Assembly: GCF_002836945.1 (NCBI RefSeq)
Contig: NZ_NIJM01000005.1
Coordinates: 1 to 64,000, forward strand
DNA: 64,000 nucleotides
Direction of reading: 5' to 3'
Source of the DNA: Shewanella chilikensis
GTDB lineage: Bacteria; Pseudomonadota; Gammaproteobacteria; Enterobacterales; Shewanellaceae
Below the pieces are notes generated by a model. That model ran no database searches. It was not told the origin of the DNA and saw only the letters and a program-made list of their open reading frames with translations. The translations under genes and the position numbers were made by a program. Shown piece by piece: positions 56,460 through 64,000 of this stretch (within the stretch, counting starts at the first letter, position 1; each line of letters opens with the position of its first letter).

Positions 56460-57593
56460 GTGGCAAAACACAGTTCAGAAAAGCGTGTTGACAATGCTGC
56501 CGGCAACGGCAGTCACGCTGATGAAGCGCAAACCACAGAGTTGGCGCCGCAGAGAATTTTCAGTCATCAGCCGGAATCCGCCGTCGAATTGGCCGCGGCC
56601 AAGGATTTCCAAGGCGATGACTTTGTTGAATACCCCACAGAAGCCGAACTGGAACAAGTGCTGAGTGCACAGCCCAAGGCAGATGAACTCATCTCCCTCA
56701 AGCCCAAACGCTGGTCCTGGTTGGCGCGTTTGGCTCTGCTGGGCGTGATGGCGGCTGTTGTGGTGCAGACACTGCTTGGTCTTATCGATGCCTGGCGGGA
56801 AAGCCCTTGGCTGTTTGGTTTTTACAGCCTGGTGCTAGCCTTGGTGCTGGCCTGGGTTGGCAAGCTTTGTTTCGGGGAGTGGCGTAAACTCAAACGCCTG
56901 CGCCAGGTGGAAGATACTCAGCAAACCGGGCAACGCCTGCTCGGCAGTATGCAGATGGGCGAAGCGCGCGATTTTATCTATGGTATTTGCAAGCAGATGC
57001 CCAAGGGGCCGGAGCAGGACAGGCTGCAGACGCTGCTGAATCCGGAGCAGAATGATGCTGAGCAGTTGCAACTGTTTGATCAGGTAGTGCTGACCGAGCG
57101 TGACAAGGTTGGAATGAAGCTGGTGCGCCGTTATGCGGCCGAATCGGCGCTGTTGTTGGCGGCCAGCCCGCTGGCGGTACTGGATATGGCGCTGATCCTC
57201 TGGCGCAATCAGAAGATGATCCAGGATATCGCCCGCTGTTATGGGGTAGAGCTGGGTTATTGGAGCCGTATTCGGCTGATCCGCGGGATCCTGGTTAATA
57301 TTCTCTATGCAGGCACCACAGAGCTTGCCACCGACTTGGGTACCCAATTGCTGTCGGTAGAGATGTCCGGCAAGCTTTCGGCGCGGCTCGGTCAGGGACT
57401 GGGGGGCGGTTTGTTGACGGCGAGACTTGGCTATCAGGCGATGGCGCTTTGTCGGCCGCTGGCATTTTCCAGTGCCAGCAAGCCCAAACTGTCGCGGATC
57501 CACAAAGAACTACTATTGGAACTGAAGGATTTTTCCGCCTCAGTGCTGGCCAGAAAAACTGAACGTAACAAAGATTTTACAACCAAGGGGTAA
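56460..57593 (+). CDS. ycjF: YcjF-family inner-membrane protein (TIGR01620)
   Basis: 377 residues: an acidic disordered N-terminus of about 75 residues, two membrane spans (LALLGVMAAVVVQTLLGLI and FYSLVLALVLAWVGKLCF) and a conserved C-terminal domain (about 200-360). It starts with GTG at 56460 behind TGAGGTAAG, just past the ycjX stop. Partner of YcjX; function unknown. Confidence 0.9.
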   Translation: MAKHSSEKRVDNAAGNGSHADEAQTTELAPQRIFSHQPESAVELAAAKDFQGDDFVEYPTEAELEQVLSAQPKADELISLKPKRWSWLARLALLGVMAAVVVQTLLGLIDAWRESPWLFGFYSLVLALVLAWVGKLCFGEWRKLKRLRQVEDTQQTGQRLLGSMQMGEARDFIYGICKQMPKGPEQDRLQTLLNPEQNDAEQLQLFDQVVLTERDKVGMKLVRRYAAESALLLAASPLAVLDMALILWRNQKMIQDIARCYGVELGYWSRIRLIRGILVNILYAGTTELATDLGTQLLSVEMSGKLSARLGQGLGGGLLTARLGYQAMALCRPLAFSSASKPKLSRIHKELLLELKDFSASVLARKTERNKDFTTKG

Positions 57594-57722
57594 TGATTTT
57601 TGCTTGCCGATTTGGGCAAGTCTTGCTGACTCAGTATGTTGGTGCCAGGACAACTGAATCATCCCGGGCGAGAAGCCGAATAACAATATAAGGGATGGGC
57701 GGACTGACATGGGGAGTTAAGC

Positions 57723-58916
57723 ATGCAACACAAGCAGCCAAAAGTACTGCACTCAGCCACACTGGCTATTCATGGTGGCCACTCTGGCGAGTCTTCCGGG
57801 GCATTGGTGTCGCCTTTATATCAGAGTGCCACCTTCTGTTTTGATACAGCCCAAAGCGGTGGTCGCCGCTTTGCCGGTGAAGAAGAGGGCTATATCTATA
57901 CCCGCTTGGGTAACCCGACGGTTGCCGAGCTTGAGCGGCGTCTGGCGCTGCTTGAAGGCGCTGAAGCAGCAGCTGCTGCCGCGTCCGGCATGGGCGCGGT
58001 ATCGGCGGCCTTGCTGGCATACTTGAGCTGTGGCGACCACCTGCTGGCTTCCTCGGCCGTCTATGGTTGCACTTTTTCATTGATGACAGAGCAGTTTGCC
58101 CGCTTCGGTATTGAGGTGTCTCTGGTGGATTTTGCCGATCTCGCGGCCGTCGAGGCGGCTATACGCCCCAACACTCGGGTGATTTTTTGCGAAACCCCGG
58201 TGAACCCGCATCTGGCCGTGTATGATCTCCGCGCCATAGCCGCTATCGCCAAGCGCCATCAACTGACCAGCATAGTGGACAACACCTTTATGACACCGTT
58301 GCTGCAGCAGCCACTGCAGTTGGGAATCGATCTTGTTGTTCACAGCGCCACCAAGTATCTCAATGGCCACGGCGATGTTATTGCCGGTATCATCTGTGGC
58401 TCACTGGCGGCGATAATGGCCATCAAGCAACAACAGCTAAAAGATATTGGCGCCGTGCTATCGCCTTTCGATGCCTGGTTGATTTTGCGAGGCCTGAAAA
58501 CCCTCTCGGTGCGACTCGAACGTCATTGCGATAATGCCGAGCGCCTGGCGCAGTATCTCGAATCCCATCAAGCCGTGGCCAAGGTACATTATCCCGGGTT
58601 GGTTTCCCATCCGGGCCATCAGTTTATCGGCTCGCAGATGCGCAGGGCCGGTGGGGTGTTGGCGTTTGAGCTTAAGGCCGATTTGGAGCAGTCCATGGCC
58701 TTTGTCAATCGACTGGCACTATTCAAAATTGCTGTGAGTCTGGGAGATTGTGAGTCGCTTATTCAGCACCCGGCGTCCATGACCCATTCCCCCTATACTC
58801 AGGAGGCGCGTCTTAAAGCCGGCATAGGTGACAGCCTGCTGCGAATATCGGCCGGGCTCGAGGATGTGGATGACCTGATAGCCGATCTGGAGCAGGCACT
58901 GACAGTGATCAGTTAA
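57723..58916 (+). CDS. megL: Methionine gamma-lyase (PLP)
   Basis: A 397-residue Cys/Met metabolism PLP enzyme. The cofactor lysine is in HSATKYLNGHGD (about 208), and the active-site SSAVYGCTFSL has the Cys equivalent to C116, which distinguishes methionine gamma-lyases from cystathionine enzymes. It splits methionine to methanethiol, 2-oxobutyrate and ammonia. An alternative is another gamma-lyase of the same family. It stands alone, 129 bp after ycjF. Confidence 0.88.
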   Translation: MQHKQPKVLHSATLAIHGGHSGESSGALVSPLYQSATFCFDTAQSGGRRFAGEEEGYIYTRLGNPTVAELERRLALLEGAEAAAAAASGMGAVSAALLAYLSCGDHLLASSAVYGCTFSLMTEQFARFGIEVSLVDFADLAAVEAAIRPNTRVIFCETPVNPHLAVYDLRAIAAIAKRHQLTSIVDNTFMTPLLQQPLQLGIDLVVHSATKYLNGHGDVIAGIICGSLAAIMAIKQQQLKDIGAVLSPFDAWLILRGLKTLSVRLERHCDNAERLAQYLESHQAVAKVHYPGLVSHPGHQFIGSQMRRAGGVLAFELKADLEQSMAFVNRLALFKIAVSLGDCESLIQHPASMTHSPYTQEARLKAGIGDSLLRISAGLEDVDDLIADLEQALTVIS

Positions 58917-58920
58917 AAGG

Positions 58921-58951
58921 GATAAGGCGAGCATGGCTCGCCTTATCTTTT
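58921..58951 (+). terminator. Bidirectional terminator between megL and the DASS transporter
   Basis: GATAAGGCGAGC and GCTCGCCTTATC form a 12-bp perfect stem, with TTTT on the plus side and CCCTTTT on the minus side. Confidence 0.88.
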
Positions 58952-58965
58952 CGGGCTTGAGAGAA

Positions 58966-60360
58966 TCAAATGCCCCAGAAGGTGTGGGCTATGATATAGA
59001 GCACCAACATACTGATGAAGTTGATGATAACACCGACTCGCATCATTTCAGACTGCTTTATGTAGCCAGAGCCATAGACAATGGCGTTGGGTGGCGTGGC
59101 CACCGGCAGCATAAAGGCGCAGGATGCCGAAATACCTATGAGCACTGACAGCATCACAGGCGACAGCCCCAATGCTTCGGCGATAGCAGCAAACACAGGT
59201 ACCAGCAGCGCAGCACTCGCGGTGTTACTGGCAAACTCTGTCAGCATGACCACAAAGAAAATGACCGCGAACACGAACAGCGACATATGGGTACTGCCGA
59301 AAATGTCTGTCATCCAATGGGCCAGGAAGACGCTGGTACCCGTGGCTTTCAGTACGGCACTCAGGGTCAGACCGCCGCCGAACAGTATCAGTACACCCCA
59401 ATCGGTGGTTTTTTCTATCTTTTTCCAACCAACCAAGCCAAGTCCTGCCAGCAAAACTACTGCAGAAAGCGCGACTATGGTGTCAAACTGGCTGATACCA
59501 CCGAGCGCCTCTGATAGGGGCTTACTGAAGATCCAGCAGCAAACTGTGGCCAGGAAAATAAGCAGGGTCAGTTTTCCCTGGAAACTCAGTTTCTGATTTT
59601 CGATATCCAGTTTGCATTCCACCGACAAGTCCGGTTTGAAATACAGATACAGGGCGATCAGCATGGTTGGCAGCATCAAGGCCACAGTCAAGAGACCAAA
59701 CTCCAGCCAGTCGCTAAAGCTCAAGCCAGCTTGGGCAGCGGCAATGGCGTTTGGTGGACTACCTACCAGAGTGCCTATGCCACCAATGTTGGCCGAATAA
59801 GCGATACCCAGCAGCATAAAGACATAGGTGTTGTGTTGGCTCTCTCTATCCAGTTGCTGCAAGATCCCCAGTGCCAGAGGCAACATCATGGCCGCTGTGG
59901 CTGTGTTGCTGATCCACATAGACAGCAAAGCTGTTACTCCGAACAGCATCATACAGGCGATACTGAGTTTACCCTTGGAAGCCAGTAACACCTTTTGGGC
60001 TATAAGAGTATCGATTTTTTGATGGTGCAGGGCAGCAGCCAATACAAAACCACCAAAAAACAAATAGATAATTGGGTTGGCAAAGTTGCTCATGGCAGCT
60101 TTGGTTTCAAACACACCGAAAAATACCGCCAGAACCGGAATGAGTATCGCCGTGATACTCAAATGAATGGCTTCAGTAAGCCAGAGCACAGCGGCAAATA
60201 CCAAGATAGACAGACCGGTATTTACCCCAGGTTCAAAGGGTAAAAAGTTGTGCAATAGGAAAAGCAGCAAGATATCTGCGGCTAAGATCAACATGTTACG
60301 TTGTTGGACGCTCTTCTCTGTCTGCGAAGGGGGTAAGCTTTCCGTTTGTTCTAAAGACAT
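58966..60360 (-). CDS. DASS/SLC13-family anion:Na+ symporter
   Basis: A 464-residue transporter with about 11 membrane spans and both SNT sodium/substrate signatures, [12 protein letters not shown] (about 155) and [12 protein letters not shown] (about 385), each followed by the PPNA loops ([19 protein letters not shown]). This arrangement is that of the dicarboxylate importer VcINDY, so C4-dicarboxylate (succinate, fumarate, malate) uptake is likely; sulfate or citrate remain possible. A CRP-like site lies 245 bp upstream. Confidence 0.87.
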   Translation of the reverse strand: MSLEQTESLPPSQTEKSVQQRNMLILAADILLLFLLHNFLPFEPGVNTGLSILVFAAVLWLTEAIHLSITAILIPVLAVFFGVFETKAAMSNFANPIIYLFFGGFVLAAALHHQKIDTLIAQKVLLASKGKLSIACMMLFGVTALLSMWISNTATAAMMLPLALGILQQLDRESQHNTYVFMLLGIAYSANIGGIGTLVGSPPNAIAAAQAGLSFSDWLEFGLLTVALMLPTMLIALYLYFKPDLSVECKLDIENQKLSFQGKLTLLIFLATVCCWIFSKPLSEALGGISQFDTIVALSAVVLLAGLGLVGWKKIEKTTDWGVLILFGGGLTLSAVLKATGTSVFLAHWMTDIFGSTHMSLFVFAVIFFVVMLTEFASNTASAALLVPVFAAIAEALGLSPVMLSVLIGISASCAFMLPVATPPNAIVYGSGYIKQSEMMRVGVIINFISMLVLYIIAHTFWGI

Positions 60361-60739
60361 TCTTAACTTCCTCGTCTTGTTTTTATGGCAAGCAATTTAG
60401 GGTATAGCTCACATTTGGCAAAGGGCTTTATTGGGTAACTTAACCACCTTGCGTAATACATTTGTATGAGGAATCTATCACGAAATTGGAAAATTGGAGA
60501 GGTGGATCACCTAATTTTGATCGCCTTTGAGCGTTTTTTTGTTTCAAACGGTTAACTAAGAGGCACAGCCTCTATATTACTGAAAGAGAATGAAAGTTTA
60601 AAACGGTGATGCGTGTCACATTAAGCTGTTGTACTAATGTCTAGTTGCAATAATTTTGCAATATCCGTGCGCTGGTCTACATTTCTCTTAGGCCAAGGAA
60701 AAGGATCTCGGCCTCAATGACCATGACAAGGAGTCTTCA
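60361..60739. promoter_or_regulatory. Divergent regulatory region, DASS gene and comEA-like gene
   Basis: 379 bp without a gene, AT-rich. Besides the CRP-like site at 60605-60620 I see only short palindromes such as TTGCAATAATTTTGCAA near 60647. Confidence 0.5.
60605..60620. promoter_or_regulatory. CRP-like site
   Basis: GGTGATGCGTGTCACA matches TGTGAn6TCACA at 9 of 10 positions. It is 120-135 bp upstream of the comEA-like gene and about 245 bp upstream of the divergent transporter. Confidence 0.55.
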
Positions 60740-61048
60740 ATGAAAACACCATTCTATGCTTTATTACTTGCAACTAGTTTGAGTTTCCCCCTTTACGCCG
60801 GAGAGCCCACCAAGGATAAAACTTCACAAACCCCGCAAGCCGGCCAAGCACAGGTTCACCAAATCAATATTAATACTGCTTCGGAATCTGAGCTGCAGCT
60901 ACTGAAAGGGATTGGAGAAGCTAAGGCCAAAGCGATTGTGGAATATCGTAGCAGCCAAGGAAAATTCAAATCCATTGATGAGTTGGCTCAAGTGAAGGGG
61001 ATTGGGGCTAAACTGGTCGAACAGAATAAACATCTATTGGTACTTTGA
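60740..61048 (+). CDS. ComEA-like helix-hairpin-helix protein
   Basis: A 102-residue exported protein: signal peptide (MKTPFYALLLATSLSFPLYA), then a tandem helix-hairpin-helix (LLKGIGEAKAKAIVEYR and LAQVKGIGAKLVEQNK), the minimal ComEA architecture. ComEA binds double-stranded DNA in the periplasm for natural transformation. A general DNA-binding role is also possible. Confidence 0.88.
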   Translation: MKTPFYALLLATSLSFPLYAGEPTKDKTSQTPQAGQAQVHQININTASESELQLLKGIGEAKAKAIVEYRSSQGKFKSIDELAQVKGIGAKLVEQNKHLLVL

Positions 61049-61126
61049 AGAGTAAGGGTAAACACAGGTTTTTGTTTATCTTATGTTCACTTAAAAGCAC
61101 TAGGGGGCAAACGGAGGTTATTTCCC

Positions 61127-61155
61127 TTGATCCCGGCGGGGGCATGGTGGATAAT
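61127..61155 (+). promoter_or_regulatory. Promoter of ffs
   Basis: TTGATC (61127-61132), 17-bp spacer, GATAAT (61150-61155). The transcript would start near 61162, leaving a leader of roughly 35 nt to be processed, as is known for E. coli 4.5S RNA. Confidence 0.6.
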
Positions 61156-61197
61156 CCACGGCGTTGCAGCAAGGCTGCAAATCTGTGGTGACCCCAG

Positions 61198-61297
61198 GGT
61201 CCCCCCGCAATGATAACTTGTGAACCCGGCCAGGCCCGGAAGGGAGCAACCGTAGCAAGTGACTCATGTGCCGGGGTGTGGCTCTGGGGGAACCTCC
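61198..61297 (+). ncRNA. ffs: 4.5S / signal recognition particle RNA
   Basis: The conserved SRP domain IV is clear (AGGCCCGGAAGGGAGCAACC followed by the complementary strand ending GTGCCGGGGTGTGG). The 5' GGTCCCCCC pairs with the 3' GGGGGAACC to close the long hairpin. It guides Ffh-dependent cotranslational targeting. The ends are set by this pairing and are accurate to a few bases. An integrase gene abuts it. Confidence 0.9.
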
Positions 61298-61361
61298 AAT
61301 TCCAAACCTTTTCAAATGGTTAGCGCTGAAAGTACCTAAGGGGTCCACAAGGTGGTCCACT

Positions 61362-62603
61362 TTGAGTCTAGCTAAAGCCTCTAATCCAGCTCCTTACTTG
61401 TATCGATCCCGACATGGTGTCTGGTATGCCCGTGTAGTCGTTCCTGAAGACCGTAGAGATGCCATAGGGAAACGTGAACTTCGCAAGACACTTGCCACTA
61501 AAGACAAGCGCGAGGCTGTCCTGAGATCTTGGGATGTGCTTAAGGCTCTGCATGCCTTGGCTAAAGGCAAAGCATTGGCGACACAATCCCCATCAGCCAG
61601 CTTGGAGTCTTCTCAAGGTCGTGCTGTGGTATCGGCCCCAGTCCCTCCTGAGATTCCCCCCGTATCCCCCCAGTTACCTAAGTTGAGTCAGATAGCGGAT
61701 GAATACAGCCGGGAAAAGGTCTTGGGTGGTGCATGGTCGAAACATACTGAGAGCGTCAACCGCAAGACATTCAGAGACATGATTGCCTTGCTGGGCGACC
61801 TTAGGATTGACCAGTTCACCAAGGAGCAGGCTCAGAGGTATAAGCAGCACTACAGTGCCAAGACTGACCTATCTGTTGCGACAATCAACAAGTATCTGAC
61901 TAGGGTCACCGCCTTGTTGCAGTGGGCCTCAGCTCACTATGGGACACCCAATCCCATGGCAGGAATGAGCATTCGTGTGTCGGCAAAGGTGAAGGTGTCT
62001 AAAGAGCGGGAGGCGCTGACTCCATTCCAAATCAAGCAGTTATTCCAAGCACTGCCCATAGGTAACGCCAAAAGGTATGCCTACAGGTACTGGGTGCCTC
62101 GGCTTGCGGCGTACACTGGGGCCAGAGTCGGGGAGTTGGCTCAGTTGTATCTGGATGATTTCACGGTAATTGATGGTCATCCGTGCATCCTTATCCGAGC
62201 CAATCACCCAGACCAATCAATTAAGACCCCAAGCAGCGAGAGGGCCATCCCCATTCACCCTAAGCTGATAGCTCTGGGCTTCCTGCACTTTGTTGAGAGA
62301 CAGCGAAGCCTAGGTCATCAGCGCCTGTTCCCTGAGTTGCCTAAACAGGAGGCTCGGGGTTACTCCCATGCTGTTTCTAAGTGGTTCCACAACTTCAAAA
62401 GGAAACTGGACTGGGGAGAGCGAGAGACCTTGCACGGTATACGCCATGCGGTGGCAACTCAGTTGAAGCGCAAGGAGTTTAGCTCTGATTTGGTCGCCGG
62501 GTTATTGGGGCATTCCCATGGTTCAATTACCTTCGACCGCTACGGGAAGGAGTACAAGGTAAACAACCTGCTCAGAGTGGTTGAGGCTCTGGATTGGGAA
62601 TGA
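61362..62603 (+). CDS. Tyrosine recombinase / integrase at ffs
   Basis: A roughly 413-residue phage-type integrase. It has an N-terminal arm-binding region (YLYRSRHGVWYARVVVP), a SAM-like core-binding domain (about 115-200) and the catalytic R-H-x-x-R-H-Y set: TGARVGELAQL, LHGIRHAVATQL, GHSHGSITFDRYGK. The same frame stays open back to an ATG at 61266 inside ffs; I prefer the TTG at 61362 behind AAGGTGG because it leaves the RNA gene free, but the start is uncertain. It lies directly against the ffs 3' end, marking an element integrated there. Confidence 0.88.
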   Translation: MSLAKASNPAPYLYRSRHGVWYARVVVPEDRRDAIGKRELRKTLATKDKREAVLRSWDVLKALHALAKGKALATQSPSASLESSQGRAVVSAPVPPEIPPVSPQLPKLSQIADEYSREKVLGGAWSKHTESVNRKTFRDMIALLGDLRIDQFTKEQAQRYKQHYSAKTDLSVATINKYLTRVTALLQWASAHYGTPNPMAGMSIRVSAKVKVSKEREALTPFQIKQLFQALPIGNAKRYAYRYWVPRLAAYTGARVGELAQLYLDDFTVIDGHPCILIRANHPDQSIKTPSSERAIPIHPKLIALGFLHFVERQRSLGHQRLFPELPKQEARGYSHAVSKWFHNFKRKLDWGERETLHGIRHAVATQLKRKEFSSDLVAGLLGHSHGSITFDRYGKEYKVNNLLRVVEALDWE

Positions 62604-62635
62604 GGGCTGTAGACTCAAAGCTGAGCTCATCCTGA

Positions 62636-63025
62636 GTAAAAAATAGGGAAGTAACAACTATCCGTGTAATCCCAGACTTCAAGGATGGTCAGCCTTATTT
62701 CGTGGCTAAAGATGTCGCTGAGGCACTGGGCTACGGTCGAGATGCTGCAGCACCGCGCAAGGTTATCAGCAACATAGTGGCAAACCACTGCCCTAACCGC
62801 ATCCAGATTACCCGCAAGGATGTGTCTTATGAAACACAAGACACATTCGGCAAGGCACCATCTTTAAACATCATCCCTGAGTCAGACCTTTACCGTCTGG
62901 TCATGCGTTCCAACCTGCCGTCTGCCCAAGCCTTCCAAGACTGGGTATGTGGCACAGTGCTACCTGCAATCCGTAAGGACGGTGCCTACATCATGGGCGA
63001 GGAGAAGGGAATAAACGGGAAATGA
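62636..63025 (+). pseudogene. Bro-N domain antirepressor, 5'-truncated
   Basis: The frame from 62636 reads TIRVIPDFKDGQPYFVAKDVAEALGYG, the typical start of the BRO family N-terminal domain, down to QDWVCGTVLPAIRKDGAYI. No ATG, GTG or TTG start precedes the conserved sequence; the first in-frame start is GTG at 62702, inside the domain. The C-terminal antirepressor part is missing after GAYIMGEEK. I read it as a remnant of a phage regulator; a short GTG-initiated product is possible. Confidence 0.6.
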
Positions 63026-63078
63026 AGGGGGGGGCTGATGACCGTCCACGGGTCTAGACAACCAACAACGTACCCACT

Positions 63079-63531
63079 ATGTCAAGCCGCGAGATTGCCG
63101 AGCTGACAGGCAAGACACATTTCAACGTCTGTGCTGACATCCGCAACATGCTGGCGCAACTTGGAGTAGGAGAATTGAAATTTCAATCGTCCTACTTGAG
63201 CAAGCAAAACAAGCAAGTCACTGAGTATCTTCTGCCGCGCCGCGAGTGCGAGATTTTGGTCTGTGGCTATGACGTAGGTCGTAGAGCCGCCGTAATCGAC
63301 CGCTGGCTGGAGCTGGAGACCAAGCAACGCCAATTGCCCAAAATGACCCCGGCTCAGATGATTGCCGCTAAGGTTTACTGTCGATCAAGGGATGATCGGT
63401 TGATTGGAAGACCCGTGATGACCGTCACGAAAAATCCATGCGTATACGACTTGATTGTCTCAGGTGAGATCTTGCGGTGGTATGTTTGCCGACCAGATGA
63501 ACACCACATACACACAGGAGGTAATCAATGA
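63079..63531 (+). CDS. Rha-family phage regulatory-type protein
   Basis: 150 residues beginning MSSREIAELTGKTHFNVCADIRNML, the Rha-like/antirepressor helix-turn-helix, then TEYLLPRRECEILVCGYDVGRRAAVIDRWLELE typical of Rha-type proteins. The last 60 residues do not look familiar. It may once have been one protein with the upstream Bro-N remnant. The stop overlaps the start of the next small gene. Confidence 0.65.
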   Translation: MSSREIAELTGKTHFNVCADIRNMLAQLGVGELKFQSSYLSKQNKQVTEYLLPRRECEILVCGYDVGRRAAVIDRWLELETKQRQLPKMTPAQMIAAKVYCRSRDDRLIGRPVMTVTKNPCVYDLIVSGEILRWYVCRPDEHHIHTGGNQ

Positions 63532-63746
63532 CTATGGTCTACATCTTTAATGAATCCCATCCACTAGCTGCTGAGGTCGAGCTGCTGCCAGCTTTGCTTA
63601 CCTCTGAGGCCCACAACGTCAAACAGAAAGACCCAGCCGCCATGGACTGGAAAGAGGTCACCCGAGAAGAAGCCAAGCAGGCACTATCTGAGGGCCTCCC
63701 GGTAATCTTCTCTGACGACTGCTGTACTTACCTTAAAGCAGCCTAA
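63528..63746 (+). CDS. Small hypothetical protein of the integrated element
   Basis: 72 residues, not recognised, acidic (EVTREEAKQALSEGLPVIFSDDCC) with no signal or membrane segment. A consensus AGGAGGT ribosome site 6 bp before the ATG and a 4-bp overlap with the Rha-like gene support it as real. Confidence 0.65.
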   Translation: MTMVYIFNESHPLAAEVELLPALLTSEAHNVKQKDPAAMDWKEVTREEAKQALSEGLPVIFSDDCCTYLKAA

Positions 63747-63834
63747 GGATGGCCCAGAGGCGCAGGGAGGCGCCAATAGACTGAGTATCTCCTGCTAAAG
63801 AGAGAGCTAGGAAGGTTTAACCCCCCTAGCCAAC

Positions 63835-64000
63835 TCACTCTGACCAAACAACCGGGCAATGGCGAGGCAATGCGAAGGTGTTCTTTAAGAACGAGGGTAA
63901 AATTGCACCCGTTAATTTGGGCCGCCGAGACAGTCAAACCTTAGCCACTCAGGAAGCCCTCTATGCCTACGCTGGAAACAAGTGCTCCTGCAAAACTGCA
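63835..64000 (+). other. Open frame running off the right edge, possible partial gene
   Basis: After a TAG near 63832 the frame stays open to the window end and reads protein-like text (KVFFKNEGKIAPVNLGRRDSQT ending in NKCSCKTA, shown here in part). No clear start with a ribosome site is visible. It may be the 5' part of an element gene whose start is non-canonical or lost. The product cannot be named. Confidence 0.25.

Noticed and set aside
57601-57621. Small hairpin (GCTTGCC/GGCAAGT) after ycjF as a terminator
   Set aside because: Short stem without a T-run; too weak to call.

Overview
The window is a chromosomal segment of a Shewanella species. The basis is the mtr/omc metal-reduction locus (six decaheme c-type cytochromes and two MtrB-type barrel proteins) and a gene order that follows S. 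oneidensis MR-1 as I remember it: panP-glxK-gntP-cdaR, mtr/omc, feoAB, glnS, miaE, lpxH-ppiB, cysS, folD, tRNAs, tig-clpP-clpX-lon-hupB-ppiD, fabV, sapABCDF, psp, ycjXF, megL. G+C is moderate by eye. The species cannot be fixed from the sequence alone.

Layout. 1-900: a small unrecognised gene and a gene-poor stretch. 0.9-9.4 kb: a glycerate/gluconate-type permease-kinase pair with a CdaR-family regulator, a PanP-type decarboxylase, a uracil-DNA-glycosylase-fold protein, a membrane protein and a secreted M35 metallopeptidase. A 206-bp TA-flanked element with terminal inverted repeats sits exactly in the stop codon between the glycosylase-like gene and cdaR. 9.5-24.8 kb, all on the minus strand: mtrD-mtrE-mtrF, an extra omcA-like decaheme gene, omcA, mtrC-mtrA-mtrB. 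This gives two periplasm-to-surface electron conduits (MtrDEF and MtrCAB) plus two further surface cytochromes, and 60 CxxCH motifs in all. 25.2-27.7 kb: feoAB ferrous iron uptake, divergent from mtrD.

27.8-45 kb: housekeeping genes, a tRNA-Pro/Arg/His cluster, and the Tig/ClpXP/Lon/HU/PpiD protein-quality-control block. The canonical ung gene at 44.4-45.1 kb is broken by a frameshift and has also lost catalytic-motif residues. 45.1-60.4 kb: a Mop/TOBE protein, fabV, a complete sapABCDF operon (SapD has Arg in place of the Walker A Lys), pspF and pspABC with a sigma54 promoter and an IHF site, ycjX-ycjF, methionine gamma-lyase and a DASS-family transporter. 60.7-64 kb: a ComEA-like protein, the 4.5S/SRP RNA gene ffs, and immediately against its 3' end a tyrosine recombinase followed by phage-type regulator genes (Bro-N remnant, Rha-like). 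This marks the left end of an integrated element that runs off the window.

Functionally the core is extracellular respiration. MtrA/MtrD carry electrons from the periplasm through the MtrB/MtrE barrels to the surface cytochromes MtrC, MtrF, OmcA and the OmcA paralogue. Ferric minerals reduced this way would yield Fe(II), the substrate of the divergently transcribed FeoAB. CRP-like and EtrA/FNR-like sequences recur in the spacers of this region.
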